This document shows, one piece after another, positions 50,401-62,703 of a stretch of DNA of 64,000 bases. The notes below the pieces were generated by a model, which saw only the letters and a program-made list of their open reading frames with translations, did not search any database and was not told where the DNA came from. Each line of letters starts with the position of its first letter. The stretch's first letter is position 1. Made by a program: the position numbers and the translations under genes. This DNA is from Lithospermum erythrorhizon (lineage: Eukaryota > Streptophyta > Magnoliopsida > Boraginales > Boraginaceae), in assembly GCA_019722365.1 (NCBI GenBank), contig JADFUC010000647.1, positions 29,431 through 93,430 of the forward strand, in the 5' to 3' direction.

Positions 50401-53367
50401 AATAGTCAAGTATATCTGAGAGAAATCATCAATAATAACATATACATACTTTGAACCACCCAAGCTAATCACATTCATTTTCACGAAAGATCCATGTGCG
50501 GCAATTCGTATGCATTATTGGTGGATATGCGATTTACAAGTTTGAATGAGGTTTTATGTTGTTTACCAAGTTGACAAGCATCACATAAGGTTTTCTTTAC
50601 AAAGTTCAATTTTGGTAAACCTCTAACATGATCATTTTTGCACAATTTAGATAATAGTTGATACTAGCATGACGAGTCTACATGCCGCGTATCGACATCA
50701 ATGGCAAGGAAGCATGAATACAAAATAAAATTACCAAGATCATCATACTCGCCAGTTAAAATAATAAACATTACCTCTTTTTAAAAGCACACATGCAAGT
50801 CAAAGAGTGATGTGGGTGAATGAGTAATAACATATCATATTTAAAGGAGACATCAAATTCATTTTCACAAAGTTGGCTTTCGCGCTCGATAAATTAAATT
50901 TCAAGTCTTTTTACCCGACAAAGGCGTCTTTGATCTTTATTGAATCCCTTTTTCCAATCCAACATTTGCCAATGATTTTGCTTTGCTCATTGTTCGAATG
51001 TCACATTTCAAACCTTGTTCTAAGATTTAGAAATAGAGACTTGTCGCCCGACATATGTCTTGGCGTCAATTTATCGTATCAAAAATTTGCCCGCTTAGAT
51101 CCATGAGAGCACCTACTGAGTAAATCAATGGTTCACACTGAGTGCCTAATTTATCTTGAGTCCTTTTACATTAGCTTGCCCGATGGGAGTTTTAACCACC
51201 CAACTTTAGGTCTTTGTACGGAGGAATCAAGGTTCCCAAATCACAAAGTCTCTTGATGGGAAAAAAACGAGTTGAGTGATTCCCATGCTCACAAAATGTG
51301 CATTTGGACTTTGGAACTTTAGTTTTTATAAAAGCTTTCCTTGATCCATTTGATTTTTGTTGAGGGACAATCCTTTTCGAAAGAATGTTTACTTTTGGAG
51401 CATAGGATTTTGGAGGGGGACAATATTTCATTGATTGAGCAACAAATATTGGAGCTTTATAAGAGGAAGAAGAAGAGGCGTTGTTTTTGTTTGATGGATA
51501 ACAATTTTCATATCCAATGCCACTTTTATTAAAGAAAATTTTTTGAGTTAAGATTTCATCCAAAATAATTTTTCCTTTCGAAAACTTGTTGAGGTCTTTA
51601 TAAATTGTTTCATTTTCAAGTTTCAAATCTTCAAGTTTATTTTTTAAAAGTCAAGTTTTCTTGTATTAGCAAAATCAACTCACATTGGCATGAATTGTCA
51701 AAGCTTCAATTTCATTTTCAAGCATTGACTTTTCTTTTGCTAAAGTTTTGTTGCTCAAGATTAAATCTTTGTTCCTTTCTAAAAGAATTCTAAAATTTTT
51801 CTGAGATGGAATCATAGGCACCGAGTCTTTACCGTCAACATCATCATCAATGAATTTTCATTACAAATTGTAGATGAAAGATACCTCACTTTCTTGGGCC
51901 ATGAGGCAAAACCATGAGCTCACTTTCGCCTGCTTTTACGGCGAACTCCCTCACGGAGTTTTCATAATCCCAGTAGCATGTAGTGCCTTCTTTTTGAAGA
52001 GCTTGCTCCTTACTCTTGATTGAGACAAATCGCTTTTATATGCTGCTACTTGCTTGCATTCAAAGCTTAACTTTAAAATGGAGGTTGAATTCCTTGGAAA
52101 TTCTTCTTACCGTATCCTTGGAATTTCTTGCATAAGTTGGATTACTTTGAGAGGGAGTTCACTCCTCTCGTATCCTTGATTCTTGCATTTCCAAATTTGG
52201 AAGAAGGAATTCTCCTCTACTTCTCTTGAACTTCAAATACTTATTGAATTGTTTTAGTAAATCATGTGATTTCATCATTTTTATCGTCTTTATTTTTCCA
52301 CTTAGGAGATTGGTGAGAGATTCCGTTGAGTTTAGAGAAAAGAGTTGGTTTAATTTAATTGGCCTTCTTTCTTACCTTGATTCTTGCTTACAACCATTTC
52401 TGTTGCCATCAAATTTTCCATGAGCTTTCATTGGTAGAATTTTACTAACATTATTAAGCACAACCCAGTAAGCCTGAACTTTGTTATTGAAGTCATCGGT
52501 AAACGGACTCAAGAATTTTGCTATTGATTACTCCCGTTGGAATAATCTTTCCGAGTCATGAGATTATTCACAATCAAATTCAAACACTTTTGCATCTCGT
52601 CGATGGATTCGCCTTGTTTTTCATCTCAAAGGCTTACGTACTCTTTTTGTGAGAATTCAGATTTTAGTATTCTTAACTTTTGATGTTCGACGAGTCAATT
52701 GAACAATCCCAACTTAACTTTTAGCGGTTTTGTAGGATTTGATTTCCTTCCATATTCATCAAACTAAGAGCATTGTGAATGAGATTAGCAGCTGGCATTT
52801 AAGGATAGGTTTCTCTACGGCTTTCATAATTCCCAAAAGTCCGTAATCTCTGTACGGCAATGACGTCCACTTTTTGCGCTTTCCGTTCTTTTCCGATCTA
52901 GCGTTGTACTCAAGTTTTTCCTTCTTGACTTCATCACTATGTCATCGGACACAACTTTTTGTACCCGAAATTTTTGCTTCCCTCTGCTTCCCGTAGGTCG
53001 TCTTTTTTAGGGAGCAGAATGGACCTTCTTTCCTGATATGCCATGGCGTAATCCGTACTGCCAAAAGTCTCCATACAGTACTCCAGTAATCATAGTCACT
53101 GCCATCAAAATAAGGAGATATAGCGGCGGAGACAAGCCGCATGTAGACAATCGTCCATGATCACACTGTAAAGATATTAGCTTTAACTTCACTGGCGATT
53201 AGGCTAGAGGATACCTGACATTAGACTATATGCAATCTAAGAGGGTGAATTAGGATAAAGGTATAAAAGAAGTTGATTTATTTTATTTATTTTTAAGCTA
53301 GTGAATAATTTATAAGAAAAGATTAACCAAATTAATGGTAACACACTATTCCCAATTCAACAACACG

Positions 53368-53514
53368 ATTCACACGATTATATATTTTTTTTTTTTCGGA
53401 GGAGAATGTTTTATAAAGACCCCATTCACATGGATGAACCCAGACCTCTCATATGGGGGCTTGGGTGATAATCATTAGAGCTAGAAGCCTTGGTTTCAAT
53501 TCACACAATTATAT
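53368..53514 (-). mobile_element. SINE insertion with 16-bp target duplication
   Basis: A 115-bp insertion (53384-53498) is flanked by 'attcacacgattatat' (53368-53383) and 'attcacacaattatat' (53499-53514), a 16-bp duplication with one mismatch. Read on the minus strand the insert ends in a poly-A tract (the T run at 53385-53396). It contains 'gggttcatcc', which resembles a pol III B box. A poly-A tail plus a long target duplication marks LINE-mobilised DNA, so a short or 5'-truncated SINE is likely. It lies in the LTR of the SIRE-like element and is younger than it. Confidence 0.75.
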
Positions 53515-54739
53515 GATTACACACAATCAACCTATAATCAATTTCTAGCACAACAATGATATGGTAATGATAAGTAAATAGTGTAGGGATAGAAAAGATA
53601 CTTGCTAACGATATAACGAGATTAAGCAAACCTAGTGCTTGACCATGGCCTTTCACCAGCAGGATTTGGAAAAGTAACCTCGTATAATATATCGAGAGTT
53701 ACTTGGCGTGGCATCTGAAGCAAACAACTCCTGGTACCTCTGTAGTAATCCTTTAGACACATTATGCTATAGGAAACCACTTTCGAATCTCCTCAGTAGC
53801 GTCGAGACAACCACCAAGCGTTCAGGAGTCACCATAACCTAGAAGCAACCTTCTAGTACACCTAGAAGCAATACATTCACAACTAGTCAGCTTCTTAAAG
53901 AAAGAACTCTTTGTATGATGAATCCCTAAATGGATGAATAAAGAGTTTGAACAAATGTAAGCTCTAATGAAATCCCTCACAAACTAATTGAACAAGTATG
54001 ATTAAGAGAGATTGACGTTTTGCTTTGGAACAATTGAGAATTGGTTGTGAAAATTGATTGCAAAAAGTTAGATTTTGAGAAGATAATGAAATGTTTTTAT
54101 AGTGGCCAAAATCGCGCATGAATACGCATGTCGGCTCACATGGCTCGCCAGGGCCGATTAGTTTCAAACTATTAAAAATGGCAAGACAATCTCTTAGGCA
54201 GGCCGATTGTTCCTTGAATTTCTTCCGAGCAATGCAGCCATGTCCTTTTAAGGGGCGTTCTTGATCCATTGAACCACATGGAGAGCAATCGTACGTATGT
54301 CGGCTTCGTACGAGGCCGATTCGAGGCACCCGATTTTTCAGTTGTAATTATAACATTTTCTTGCTTGATCCACTAACTTTTAGTCTTATTCGCGATCGAT
54401 CAAAAGATGACGCAAAGTCATTTTGACTCGATTTCGTGTAAGTTCAAATCTTGAGGATCAATCACGAACGAAGTTTAATACCAGCGATTTCAGAAGAAAA
54501 ATCGAACTCCTGATTTAAAAAGTTTAACCATTTTAACAATCTCTCAAATCGACCTTAGCAATTCAATAAGTAGAGGAATTCTTTACAAGCATGCATATAG
54601 AACACATAAAGACATAAAAAATTCTTGGCGTTGACGAGTTTGAATCTTGTGCCAAAGAGCCTATTTAACGGCGCATTGTAGAAGTAGATTAAACAATTGT
54701 TAGTGTAATTACATTTTTTATTATCCAAAATAAGAATTA

Positions 54740-55838
54740 GTGACTGTAAATCAACATTTGCTTCATAAGCATTTCCATCTTAACTGCTTTGATTACCTCC
54801 TCTTGTTATGTGTCTAATATGTTCAATCCTTCGAACTTTTTGTCTTATTATATAAATTCATTACACTCCTAGATTCGCATTCCCAAAGCGCTCCTTTTGC
54901 CACTTTTTTTTGCCTTTTTCAAGTTGCGTCCTTTCGTTGGGCGAGCAATTCAACAATGTTTAGTCACTGCATCCTCTCATGTGATCTCTTGGATCCTTTA
55001 CTACTAGATCGATATTTCCTCCAACCTGACTTCCGTAACGTGGTTGATCTTGGAGCGGCTTGCCATAAGCATCAAATTAAAATTACCATTGTAAAGTGCA
55101 GGTGGATGGGTTTAAAAAATTAAAAATAAAAAAAAAGTAAAAATCAAATTAAAATTACCATTCTTACCACTTTTATATAGTTAAAACAGGCTTTGTCGAT
55201 ATATCATTCTCGACACTTTGACTTTTTGTTTCATACGTTTAGCATTATCACTAAGTATTACACCTTACGTTTGCCCGATATTTTGTTGATGTAGTTAAAA
55301 TGATTTGCAGGCGGCTCCGTCGCCTGGCTGAATGAACAATTCTCTTTACAATAATCCTCAATTTTTGATTTCTTTGGGCGGCCTTTGTATGTTCCATATT
55401 TAATCCGGCCCATTTAAGTAGCTTAAATTTTTGTTGATAGTCCCGTTTGGGACTTTTCTTTCGAACGTTGGTTGAATCCTCCACAACTGGAATATCTTCG
55501 TTGCTTATAGGTCATGTTACGAGAGACATTTGTGTTGAAAATCCAGGAAATTATGTTGCTCCAATATTTGGAACATTTGATTTACATGACGTATAAGGAT
55601 TATAAAAGGTGGTTGAGAGAAATATTGCATCGTCGATACATAATATGGATGGTAATTTAGTCTGTTCGAAGAGCATATTGAAATTTGGGAAATTTGGTGG
55701 AAACCCGAAATTTGGGATATTTTGAGGACGTGGTTGGTTGGAAGATTGATTATCAAATTGATAATTATTGAGATTTTGATAGTTAAAATGATAATTAGTC
55801 AAATTTTGAGTATTGAAAGGATTATTATTAGGATCTAT
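54740..55838 (-). pseudogene. PIF/Harbinger ORF1 (Myb/SANT-like protein) remnant
   Basis: PIF/Harbinger elements encode a transposase and a Myb-like ORF1 protein. On the minus strand from 55838 the frame reads Asp-Pro-Asn-Asn-Asn-Pro-Phe, then an Asn/Gln/Tyr-rich stretch 'NYHFNYQNLNNYQFDNQSSN' and 'FGFPPNFPNF', typical of the N-terminus of these proteins. Further on, 'VRKKSPKRDYQQKFKLLKW' resembles the start of the SANT-like domain. A weak C-terminal match near 54880 includes 'MRI-ECNEFI'. The codon in the start position is ATA, not ATG. A TATA box 'tataaatagag' lies upstream at about 55945. Several shifts are present. No transposase was found. Confidence 0.6.
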
Positions 55839-55839
55839 T

Positions 55840-57995
55840 TTACTAAAAAGATATTGAAAGATAAAAGATAAGATTTTAATAAATAATAATAGAATAATTA
55901 TATTGAAAATGATTGATTTTTTATATCCGAATCAAATAGACGAGTCTCTATTTATAGAGGAAAAAAAAATGATAAATTTTGATATAAAAAAAAATTAAAA
56001 AATCAATTTATTATCAAATAATTGACCCCAAATAATTGACATGGGATAAAAATCAGAAAATCGAGCGAGCGATAGAAATCGTACGCGCGATCTATGCCAT
56101 AAATACCGTTCGAGATGGACTTGCCTTGTCAGCGTGTAGAAACAAACAGCGCCAGCCAAGTTCCGTGAGAAGCCGTAGCGGTAATCTTTATCTGCCGGAA
56201 TTGGCGTAATTTGAATCGCATCCTCGATTAAATAAATGTCGGCTATGCCCCACTTTTTATTAGCCCCGACAATGGTTTAACTTTTATTTGAAAATTTTAT
56301 TCAATTGGTCGTTGTATGTAGTCTTCTATTCTTCTATTTCAACACTTAAAGGGAAGGAAATGAAGCTATAGTAGGATACACGTTAGCGTGAAGTGAAGCC
56401 ATAGTAGGATAGTTGTTTATTGGATAAGGTGGTTAGGTCTTGAAATCGATTGGTTTTGTATTACTTTTTCTAATTATTTGGGCTCAATTATTTATTACTT
56501 ACTCCAGCTTTTTATTTGTAGTTCAGGCCTAAATTTTTGTTTCAAAATATTTGTCAAATTCTAGCGTAGAAAATTGGCTGCTATATATTTAAATGTACTT
56601 TTTTGACTCTTTTCTTATGAAATTATCAATCAACCAATGATATAGTTTTAAATAATTTTCATTTTATTTTTAATGTCTTTTTTCTTATTTTTATCTTCGC
56701 TTAATATATGTGCAAATTAGTAGAGCGGCAAATTTAAAAAATGGAGGGAGTAGTAATTTTTTTTTAAAAAAAATTTTTAATCAAAATTCATCATATTTTG
56801 TATTTTATAGATAGAGAATTGGTTCATTTGATTTGGAAAAATAAAACCATCTTTTTTCAATATAATTATTCAATTATCCTTCAATAAAACATTCTTTTTA
56901 ATTTTTTAATATTTTTTTAGTGAAATGGATCCCTACTTGATAACAATTTGAACACCCGAAATTCTATTAATAACCTTTCAACTATTACAATTTTTTTTCT
57001 TTTTTTAATAATTAAATGTGATCATTTTGTAGTATTTATTTAATTACAAGTATGATAGTTTAACTAAGAATCTGAGATTAAAAAAAAAGAATTGAATAAA
57101 TTTTATTTTAAAAAAATATCAAAAAATGTACTACGTATTATTTAAGTGTGACTTATTTTTATTTAATCATAAACCAAAATAGTTATTATTATGTAATTAT
57201 AAAAATAATGAATATAATTAAATAAGAATATGAAAGAAAAGTGGTGGAGTATATGATGATGAGTTGGAAGGATGTGTGTTGAATTTTATTAAATAAAATC
57301 GATGTAGAGTGTAAAAGTTGAATGATTATTGAATTATTAGATGAAAGATAGATAAAACAATGTTGAATGTCTGAAAGTAAAAAAGAGGGTGTTGAATAAT
57401 AAAATCATTGTACATGGTCTTACAACAAAGACGAACTGGAACATCAATATATAACATGGGCCATGGTTAAGATGGTAGGCAATATCAACAATTTAGTCGA
57501 TGATTCATTATTATTATTATTATTATTGAAAGAGGGAGGTGAGTATTCAGGTGATGAACCCGACCCGTTTCTCTCTATTGGTACCGATGGAAACTTCCGA
57601 CCTTCTTCTTAATTATTATTCTTGTTGTTATTGCGGGAGAGGTGGTGGTGGTGGTTGTGTATTTGAGGGGTCCAAGCATGATGGAGTTATGTTGTGAACT
57701 GCACCAATGTGAGTGTGTACGTGAAATTTATAAATGAAGTAGTTAATGGTAGGGTTATCATTACACTTTTTGTAGTGACGAATCTTGTATGTATTTCTTA
57801 GGAATTTGTCCCTTTTTTGGGATTTCAAAGAGGCATGGAAATATATAAATAGAACTCTTGAATGGAAATGGAAAAGAGATTATATGGAAGTATGATTCAA
57901 GCTAAGTAATGGATATTTAAAGAAGAAGTACTCCCTAATCTATCATAATCGTGTTGACTGAAGAATTGCGAAATTATAGTGTAAATGTGCAATTA
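55840..57995. other. Intergenic, AT-rich; short duplications and a TATA-led patch
   Basis: At about 56360-56415 'gaagctatagtaggatacac' is followed by a near-repeat 'gaagccatagtaggatagtt'. A run of ATT triplets lies at 57508-57530. On the minus strand a good TATA box 'ctatttatatatttcc' at about 57846-57858 precedes a less AT-rich patch down to 57540 with short Pro-, Thr- and Ser-rich open frames, none of which I recognise. No clear gene is supported. Confidence 0.4.
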
Positions 57996-59770
57996 GAGCA
58001 TGTGCATTAGCTCGTCTAAAAATTTCTCTAAAAATGTTCAATTAGAGCATGTACATTAGCTCGTCTAAAAATTTCTCTAAAATACTTTTCAAAATATTAT
58101 TTTTCTATTTTTGGGATTAGATTTTCATTTATGTTCTTTAGCAGATTCCCTATTATTCACGTCACTATTAAAAAAATAATACGGAGAGTGACAACACCTT
58201 TTTATGTGTTTGAAAGGTCAAATCCCGGGCAGAGTATCCAAATAATATAATAGAAAAGTAAAGTATCGTCTGCATGAATTCATTGTAATCTTAGTTCTTT
58301 TTCTTAATCCTTAATTAACTAACAATGAAAGAATGAATTTCTAACATAGACTACTCAATTAAATTGACTAAAAACTTATATCAACTAAACTAAATGAATG
58401 CAAAAGTAGTGGATTTTACTTAATATGCGAAGTATAGTAGAAGACTTATATATATTTTTGTCGGATGCGTCAAACTTAATTCACTAAGGAATTCTTATTA
58501 ATTCATCTGGCATTCTACCTGATTGATATTACTTCTTAGTTGGCCGCTAATCGCCCACAAACTAAGCATAACTCTACATGATAGCTTAAAATAGAAGGCT
58601 TTGTTACTTAGCGTTTCTTTATAAAATTGCACGTGACATTCATATGCTCTATTATAAATGAAGCATTGTGTTCTAATTATTAGTTCTTAAGTGATAACTC
58701 TATCTCTAGAAATTACTTATTTCTCAAGTGATAACTCTATCTCTAGAAATTACTCACTTATATAAACAATTCACTAATGGTCAGTTAATGAAAAATAATT
58801 AATACAATAATTAGAATTATGAATTGGAAATAAAATTAAGCTCGAATCAAATAAATACCATTAAAACTATCATGATCACGGTAATAATAAATTTCGTTCA
58901 TAATTAAAAACTTAAACGAATACATGAAATTAATAAAAATCTTATGATAAAAAGCTTAAGGAAATGAAATAAGTGTAAAAATAAAACAAGACTAAAAGAA
59001 AACAAAAGTACGGCCGTCTTTTTCCCTACTTGATTTTTGCTTTACACGTCAACTCCTTGGGACAAGAGAATGGATCCAGTTCTCTCCTCCTTTTTACTCT
59101 CTGTTATCTTTTTCAATGATGAATATTAGACTCCTTTTTTCCAACCAACTATTCTCTGTTTGAAGAATATCACAATCTAATATTAATGATCGAACAACTA
59201 ACTTACCATCATGAAACACAAGTAAATTTTTATAAAATTTCTTTCATGTCTTGATTAAATACTCTGATTTATTTCTTTTAATAGATAATTATCTAGAACT
59301 CAAATAAAATAGCTTAATCCTGAGTATATGCTATTAAGGTAAAATAACGTAATGTCTTATTAGGCCCTCAAAACACGATATAATAAACACTTATAAGAGA
59401 GTATAAATTTAGGGGTGAAGAACAGGGGCAGAGCCCGAGCTTAATTTTAGGATGGGCCAAATAAAAACAAATATTATATTTTATGAAATTTGAAGTGGTT
59501 CTATTAAAATTAATAACAAATTAGGGTGAGCTAAATAATAAGAAATACAATATTTTCTTAAATTTAAAGTGATAAAATATAATTTTTGAAAAATTGGGTG
59601 GAGCCAAGGTAGGCCTTGGCCCCTTAAGAGCTCCGCCTCTAGTGAAGAGGGTAGGTGAATAATTTTATGGAAATCCGATTTATTTTAGCAGAGCTAAAAA
59701 ATACCAATTTTTTTATTTTTAATGATTTCGACCTTTATTTTAACTTTTAGGAGATCTAATGCACATGCTC
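57996..59770. mobile_element. PIF/Harbinger-type non-autonomous element, 1.8 kb
   Basis: The left end 'gagcatgtgcattagctcgt' at 57996 and the right end, complement of 'gatctaatgcacatgctc' at 59753-59770, form a terminal inverted repeat. Both ends are flanked by TTA (57993-57995 and 59771-59773), the 3-bp target duplication of PIF/Harbinger elements. The left end is tandemly duplicated: a second copy with its own preceding TTA starts at 58045. No coding sequence was recognised inside. The right end is about 200 bases from the stop codon of the phospholipase gene. Confidence 0.75.
59423..59641. mobile_element. hAT-type MITE nested in the Harbinger-type element
   Basis: It begins 'caggggcagagcccgag' and ends 'aagagctccgcctcta', an imperfect inverted repeat of the CAGGGGCGGAGC type. 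It is flanked by 8-bp target duplications 'gtgaagaa' (59415-59422) and 'gtgaagag' (59642-59649). Length 219 bp. End type and 8-bp duplication are those of hAT elements. Confidence 0.85.
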
Positions 59771-59967
59771 TTATATTCATAAACTTCTCAATACATCTAG
59801 TTATCAGTCGGAACAATTGAATTTAACAACAGAAATCATTTGATTTCAATGTTACCGGATGATAAGAAGGTTAGATGAATTTATAATTCATATATATTCA
59901 AATGTGCCCATTTATGGTTGTTACACATTTTTTATGTTTATACAGACACCAAAGACTCAATAATCTT

Positions 59968-61503
59968 TTAATGTTGATCGTGCAAATGAGCATTATATGA
60001 CTCAGCTGTAGGTGAGGGAATATCTTGAGGGTCTCTTTTTGGTTTAACCCACCTACCAACTGCATTACATACTAACCCTTTATTGGAAAACTGGAACCAA
60101 TTCTGAGGTATTCTCAGTTCATCAACCAACATGTCACAACTCTTGTTCACCAATGCAACATCCCTTTTTGCATCAGCCCTGAATGTTGAACTTGAGCTCA
60201 AGAACCCATCAACCAGATGAAGATATGTTTCCAGCATATGTATTCCCATTGGATTAAACCCTCTCTTCAAAAAAGGTGAAGATCGAACATCAAGCTTTAG
60301 TTCTAATCCAACATGTGTGTATACCCACTCGAGAGATCCTGTAAAATCGTCGAATTTCTGCAGGCTTTCATTGAACACAATTCCAGGCATTCGGGGGACT
60401 AAATCTTGCTTAAGTGTAACCCGAAGAGTTTTAACCCCGAAATGGTATAATTCATCCCTGAATGCAATGTTTCCAACCCGAGGCGCCCCGAAGGAAATTA
60501 CACTAATTGGCAGACCTGGAAAATTTGTTGCAGCCTCATAAGCATTTATCAAAGCCAGAGCACCACCAAGACTGTGCCCTGTTATTGTCAGGCTAACCTC
60601 TTCACCTCTTGATTTATAGAAGTTAACTACTTTTCTAATTTCTTCCATCACTTGTTGTGAGGCACTAGTTTTATTGTATCTACTATTATCACATTTAGAT
60701 GTGTATATGCTTAAGAACCCATGTTCAACTTTAGCTTCTACTTGTCCTACAGACTCTAATTTCCTCTGGAAATCCTCGTACCACTCGGATGGTGCTACCG
60801 TGCCACGCCACGACACAACAATATCTCGTCTACCAATTCTCTTGGTTTCTTGATCATCACTCACTGCTACAAACCCCATCCAGTTAGAGTCTTTGCTCCA
60901 GGAATCGACAAGACGCGATCTCTCTAGCCATTGTGGCATATCAATATGTGACATTGCATAAATATATTTGCTAACATTGTAACCACAATTTTGAAGGCCT
61001 AGCTTGTCGAATAGCCTGTGTCTGCTATACCTACAACTTCCACAATATTCGGAGAAGGAATCGAAATCAAAAGCATCATATGTCGCCTGAGCGAATTCAC
61101 CATACTTGACAATCTCCCTTCTTAACCAAGGATGGAGGACTGGTTCAACTAGATTTTCCCAATCTTTACTACCGTGAATATTTTTCCATTTCTCGGAGAT
61201 GTCTTCTTTTGGTGATTTCGTTGGAACATCATGCTTTTCCTCAATGGTTCTTACTAAATTACCAATGTTTTGATTTTGGTATTGATCAAAACTCTTTAGA
61301 ATTGGAGACTCAATATGGAGATTCAACATGTGTGAAAATGATTCAGCTAACCTGTTGGCTTTATTTCTATAATCTTTTCTGGTTCCAGTTGCAAATTCTT
61401 CAAAATAGGAACATATTATTGGCGGTTTTTTCAGACCAGAATGGGGTAGGGAATTGGAATAGGGATAGGGAACGAGGCTGAGAGCATTCATGGTGCCAGC
61501 CAT
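59968..61503 (-). CDS. Phospholipase A1, class I gamma type (DAD1-like), intact and intronless
   Basis: Class I plant phospholipases A1 remove the sn-1 acyl chain of glycerolipids; chloroplast members such as DAD1 release precursors for jasmonate. The single open frame gives 511 residues, a usual length for the gamma subgroup. The N-terminal 40 or so residues are Ser/Pro-rich with few acids, compatible with a plastid transit peptide. The conserved start of the mature region is near 'WENLVEPVLHPWLRREIVKYG' (about 115-135). The nucleophile elbow GHSLGG is at 309-314, with Ser311. Likely partners are Asp367 in 'KQDLVPRMPG' and a downstream His (His397 or His422). The first ATG (61503) is used; a second is at codon 5. 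A TATA box lies about 70 bases upstream. It is the only host gene in the window that reads as fully intact. The exact substrate cannot be told from sequence. Confidence 0.93.
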   Translation of the reverse strand: MAGTMNALSLVPYPYSNSLPHSGLKKPPIICSYFEEFATGTRKDYRNKANRLAESFSHMLNLHIESPILKSFDQYQNQNIGNLVRTIEEKHDVPTKSPKEDISEKWKNIHGSKDWENLVEPVLHPWLRREIVKYGEFAQATYDAFDFDSFSEYCGSCRYSRHRLFDKLGLQNCGYNVSKYIYAMSHIDMPQWLERSRLVDSWSKDSNWMGFVAVSDDQETKRIGRRDIVVSWRGTVAPSEWYEDFQRKLESVGQVEAKVEHGFLSIYTSKCDNSRYNKTSASQQVMEEIRKVVNFYKSRGEEVSLTITGHSLGGALALINAYEAATNFPGLPISVISFGAPRVGNIAFRDELYHFGVKTLRVTLKQDLVPRMPGIVFNESLQKFDDFTGSLEWVYTHVGLELKLDVRSSPFLKRGFNPMGIHMLETYLHLVDGFLSSSSTFRADAKRDVALVNKSCDMLVDELRIPQNWFQFSNKGLVCNAVGRWVKPKRDPQDIPSPTAESYNAHLHDQH

Positions 61504-61569
61504 TTGAGAAAAAACAGGTGGTGTATTTTGGATTATTTTAGAAGTTTTGAGATGAAGTGAATAAAAGAG

Positions 61570-61580
61570 ATATATATAGA
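61570..61580 (-). promoter_or_regulatory. TATA box of the phospholipase A1 gene
   Basis: On the minus strand 'ctatatatatc' lies about 70 bases upstream of the start codon, a normal distance for a plant TATA promoter with a short leader. Confidence 0.6.
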
Positions 61581-61593
61581 TAGTGAAAATATG

Positions 61594-61696
61594 TTGACCA
61601 GATTGGGTAGTTGAATAAATGATGCATGAAGAAGTTAATAACTAATTAATTAATAGGGAGTTGATGATAATGGTTCAACGTGTTCAACATGGTCAA
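61594..61696. promoter_or_regulatory. Two W-box motifs upstream of phospholipase A1
   Basis: TTGACC at 61594-61599 and its inverse GGTCAA at 61691-61696 match the W-box core bound by WRKY factors. They lie about 95 and 190 bases upstream of the start codon. W-boxes would fit a wound- or defence-responsive lipase, but the motif is short and chance hits are common. Confidence 0.35.
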
Positions 61697-61699
61697 ACA

Positions 61700-62703
61700 T
61701 TTCAAACATTTTGAATGGGTCATGGCCCAGAACGCGTTAAGATGTTGAACTCTTTTCTATCAGAAACGTGGTATAACTCCGGGTCGATACGTCACTTTGA
61801 ATCGGGATATTACACATAGTAAGCAGGAAAAGTATACTTATTAATTAATTCGAATTTCAAAAAAAACAACTAAAGGAGATAAACGTCATTGCTATCATAT
61901 AGAGGTTACATTGGTGGTTATCAAGTGAAGTCAAATTTTGATATTTTTATTTTTATCGTTTGATAGTAAATTATCTTAAAATTAGGTCATGATTATTCTT
62001 CGTTTAATGAGTACTCGAAACAAAGAAATAAAGATTCGGCCAGGTTATTTTTACTACATTGTGGTGTATTGTTACTTATATTGTTAACCATTTTTATATA
62101 TACGTGTTTACATCACATATAATAAATTTAATTATTTTTCTTCATGTATGATTTTGAATTATATAGAATCACCTTTTTTATTTTCTCCTCTTATATATTC
62201 TATATATGTTATATAATTTTAGTTCATTATTTGTACTATGAAAATATATATTATAAAATTAAGGAATAAATTGCACGTATTAGTATCTGAGAAATAATAT
62301 GTAGTATGCTTAATTATTTATCATGCTTATCTATACTATATATATAAAACAAATAGGAGTTTTCTTCTATTTAATATCCTTACTAACTATAGATGATCAC
62401 ATTTTAATTTACATAATAGTAATTTGCATAATAAATTTCATAACTGCATAACTTCCATGTAAGACAATAACTTCCCACTATCTAGCATATTAATCGTTTT
62501 TAACTACATCATATATCTATATATATGAACACCTATATTGTCATATACTCGATTATATAATAAAATTGGCCAATCTATTTAAACAAAGAAATAGTGAGAT
62601 CCAGTATGACATCTATGTGTTGTTGTAAAAGTATTGATAGTAAATATTTTTTAAGCAATTTACATGCATCGGCGTGTACCCAAATGGTATTAGAATGATT
62701 AAA
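61700..62703. other. AT-rich intergenic, nothing recognised
   Basis: No coding or repeat structure was recognised between the phospholipase promoter and the LTR start at 62704. Confidence 0.5.

Larger units (their letters stand above)
46930..54450 (-). mobile_element. SIRE-like Ty1/copia element with extra 3' ORF, decayed
   Basis: On the minus strand the order is LTR (about 54450-53220, with a TATA box in 'ccactataaaaacat' near 54095), gag start near 53142 ('PYFDGSDYDYW'), gag end at 51626-51192, integrase-like pieces to about 50059, reverse transcriptase at 49971-48900, RNase H at about 48420-48180 ('DNTSAINISKNPIQHSRTKH' type, ending in 'QLADIFTKPL'), then an extra ORF at 47476. The reverse transcriptase piece at 49261-49052 has 'MYGLKQAPRAWYERLSSHL' and 'VQIYVDDIIFGATN', typical of SIRE. 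The gag zinc knuckle reads 'CTFCEHGNHSTRFF', so the last cysteine of CX2CX4HX4C is replaced by Phe. Stops and shifts are common. No second LTR was found at the low-coordinate end. Confidence 0.85.

Noticed and set aside
57480..57540. Possible second SINE around 'ggttaagatggtaggc'
   Set aside because: No target duplication and no poly-A tail were found; the ATT run is a simple microsatellite.
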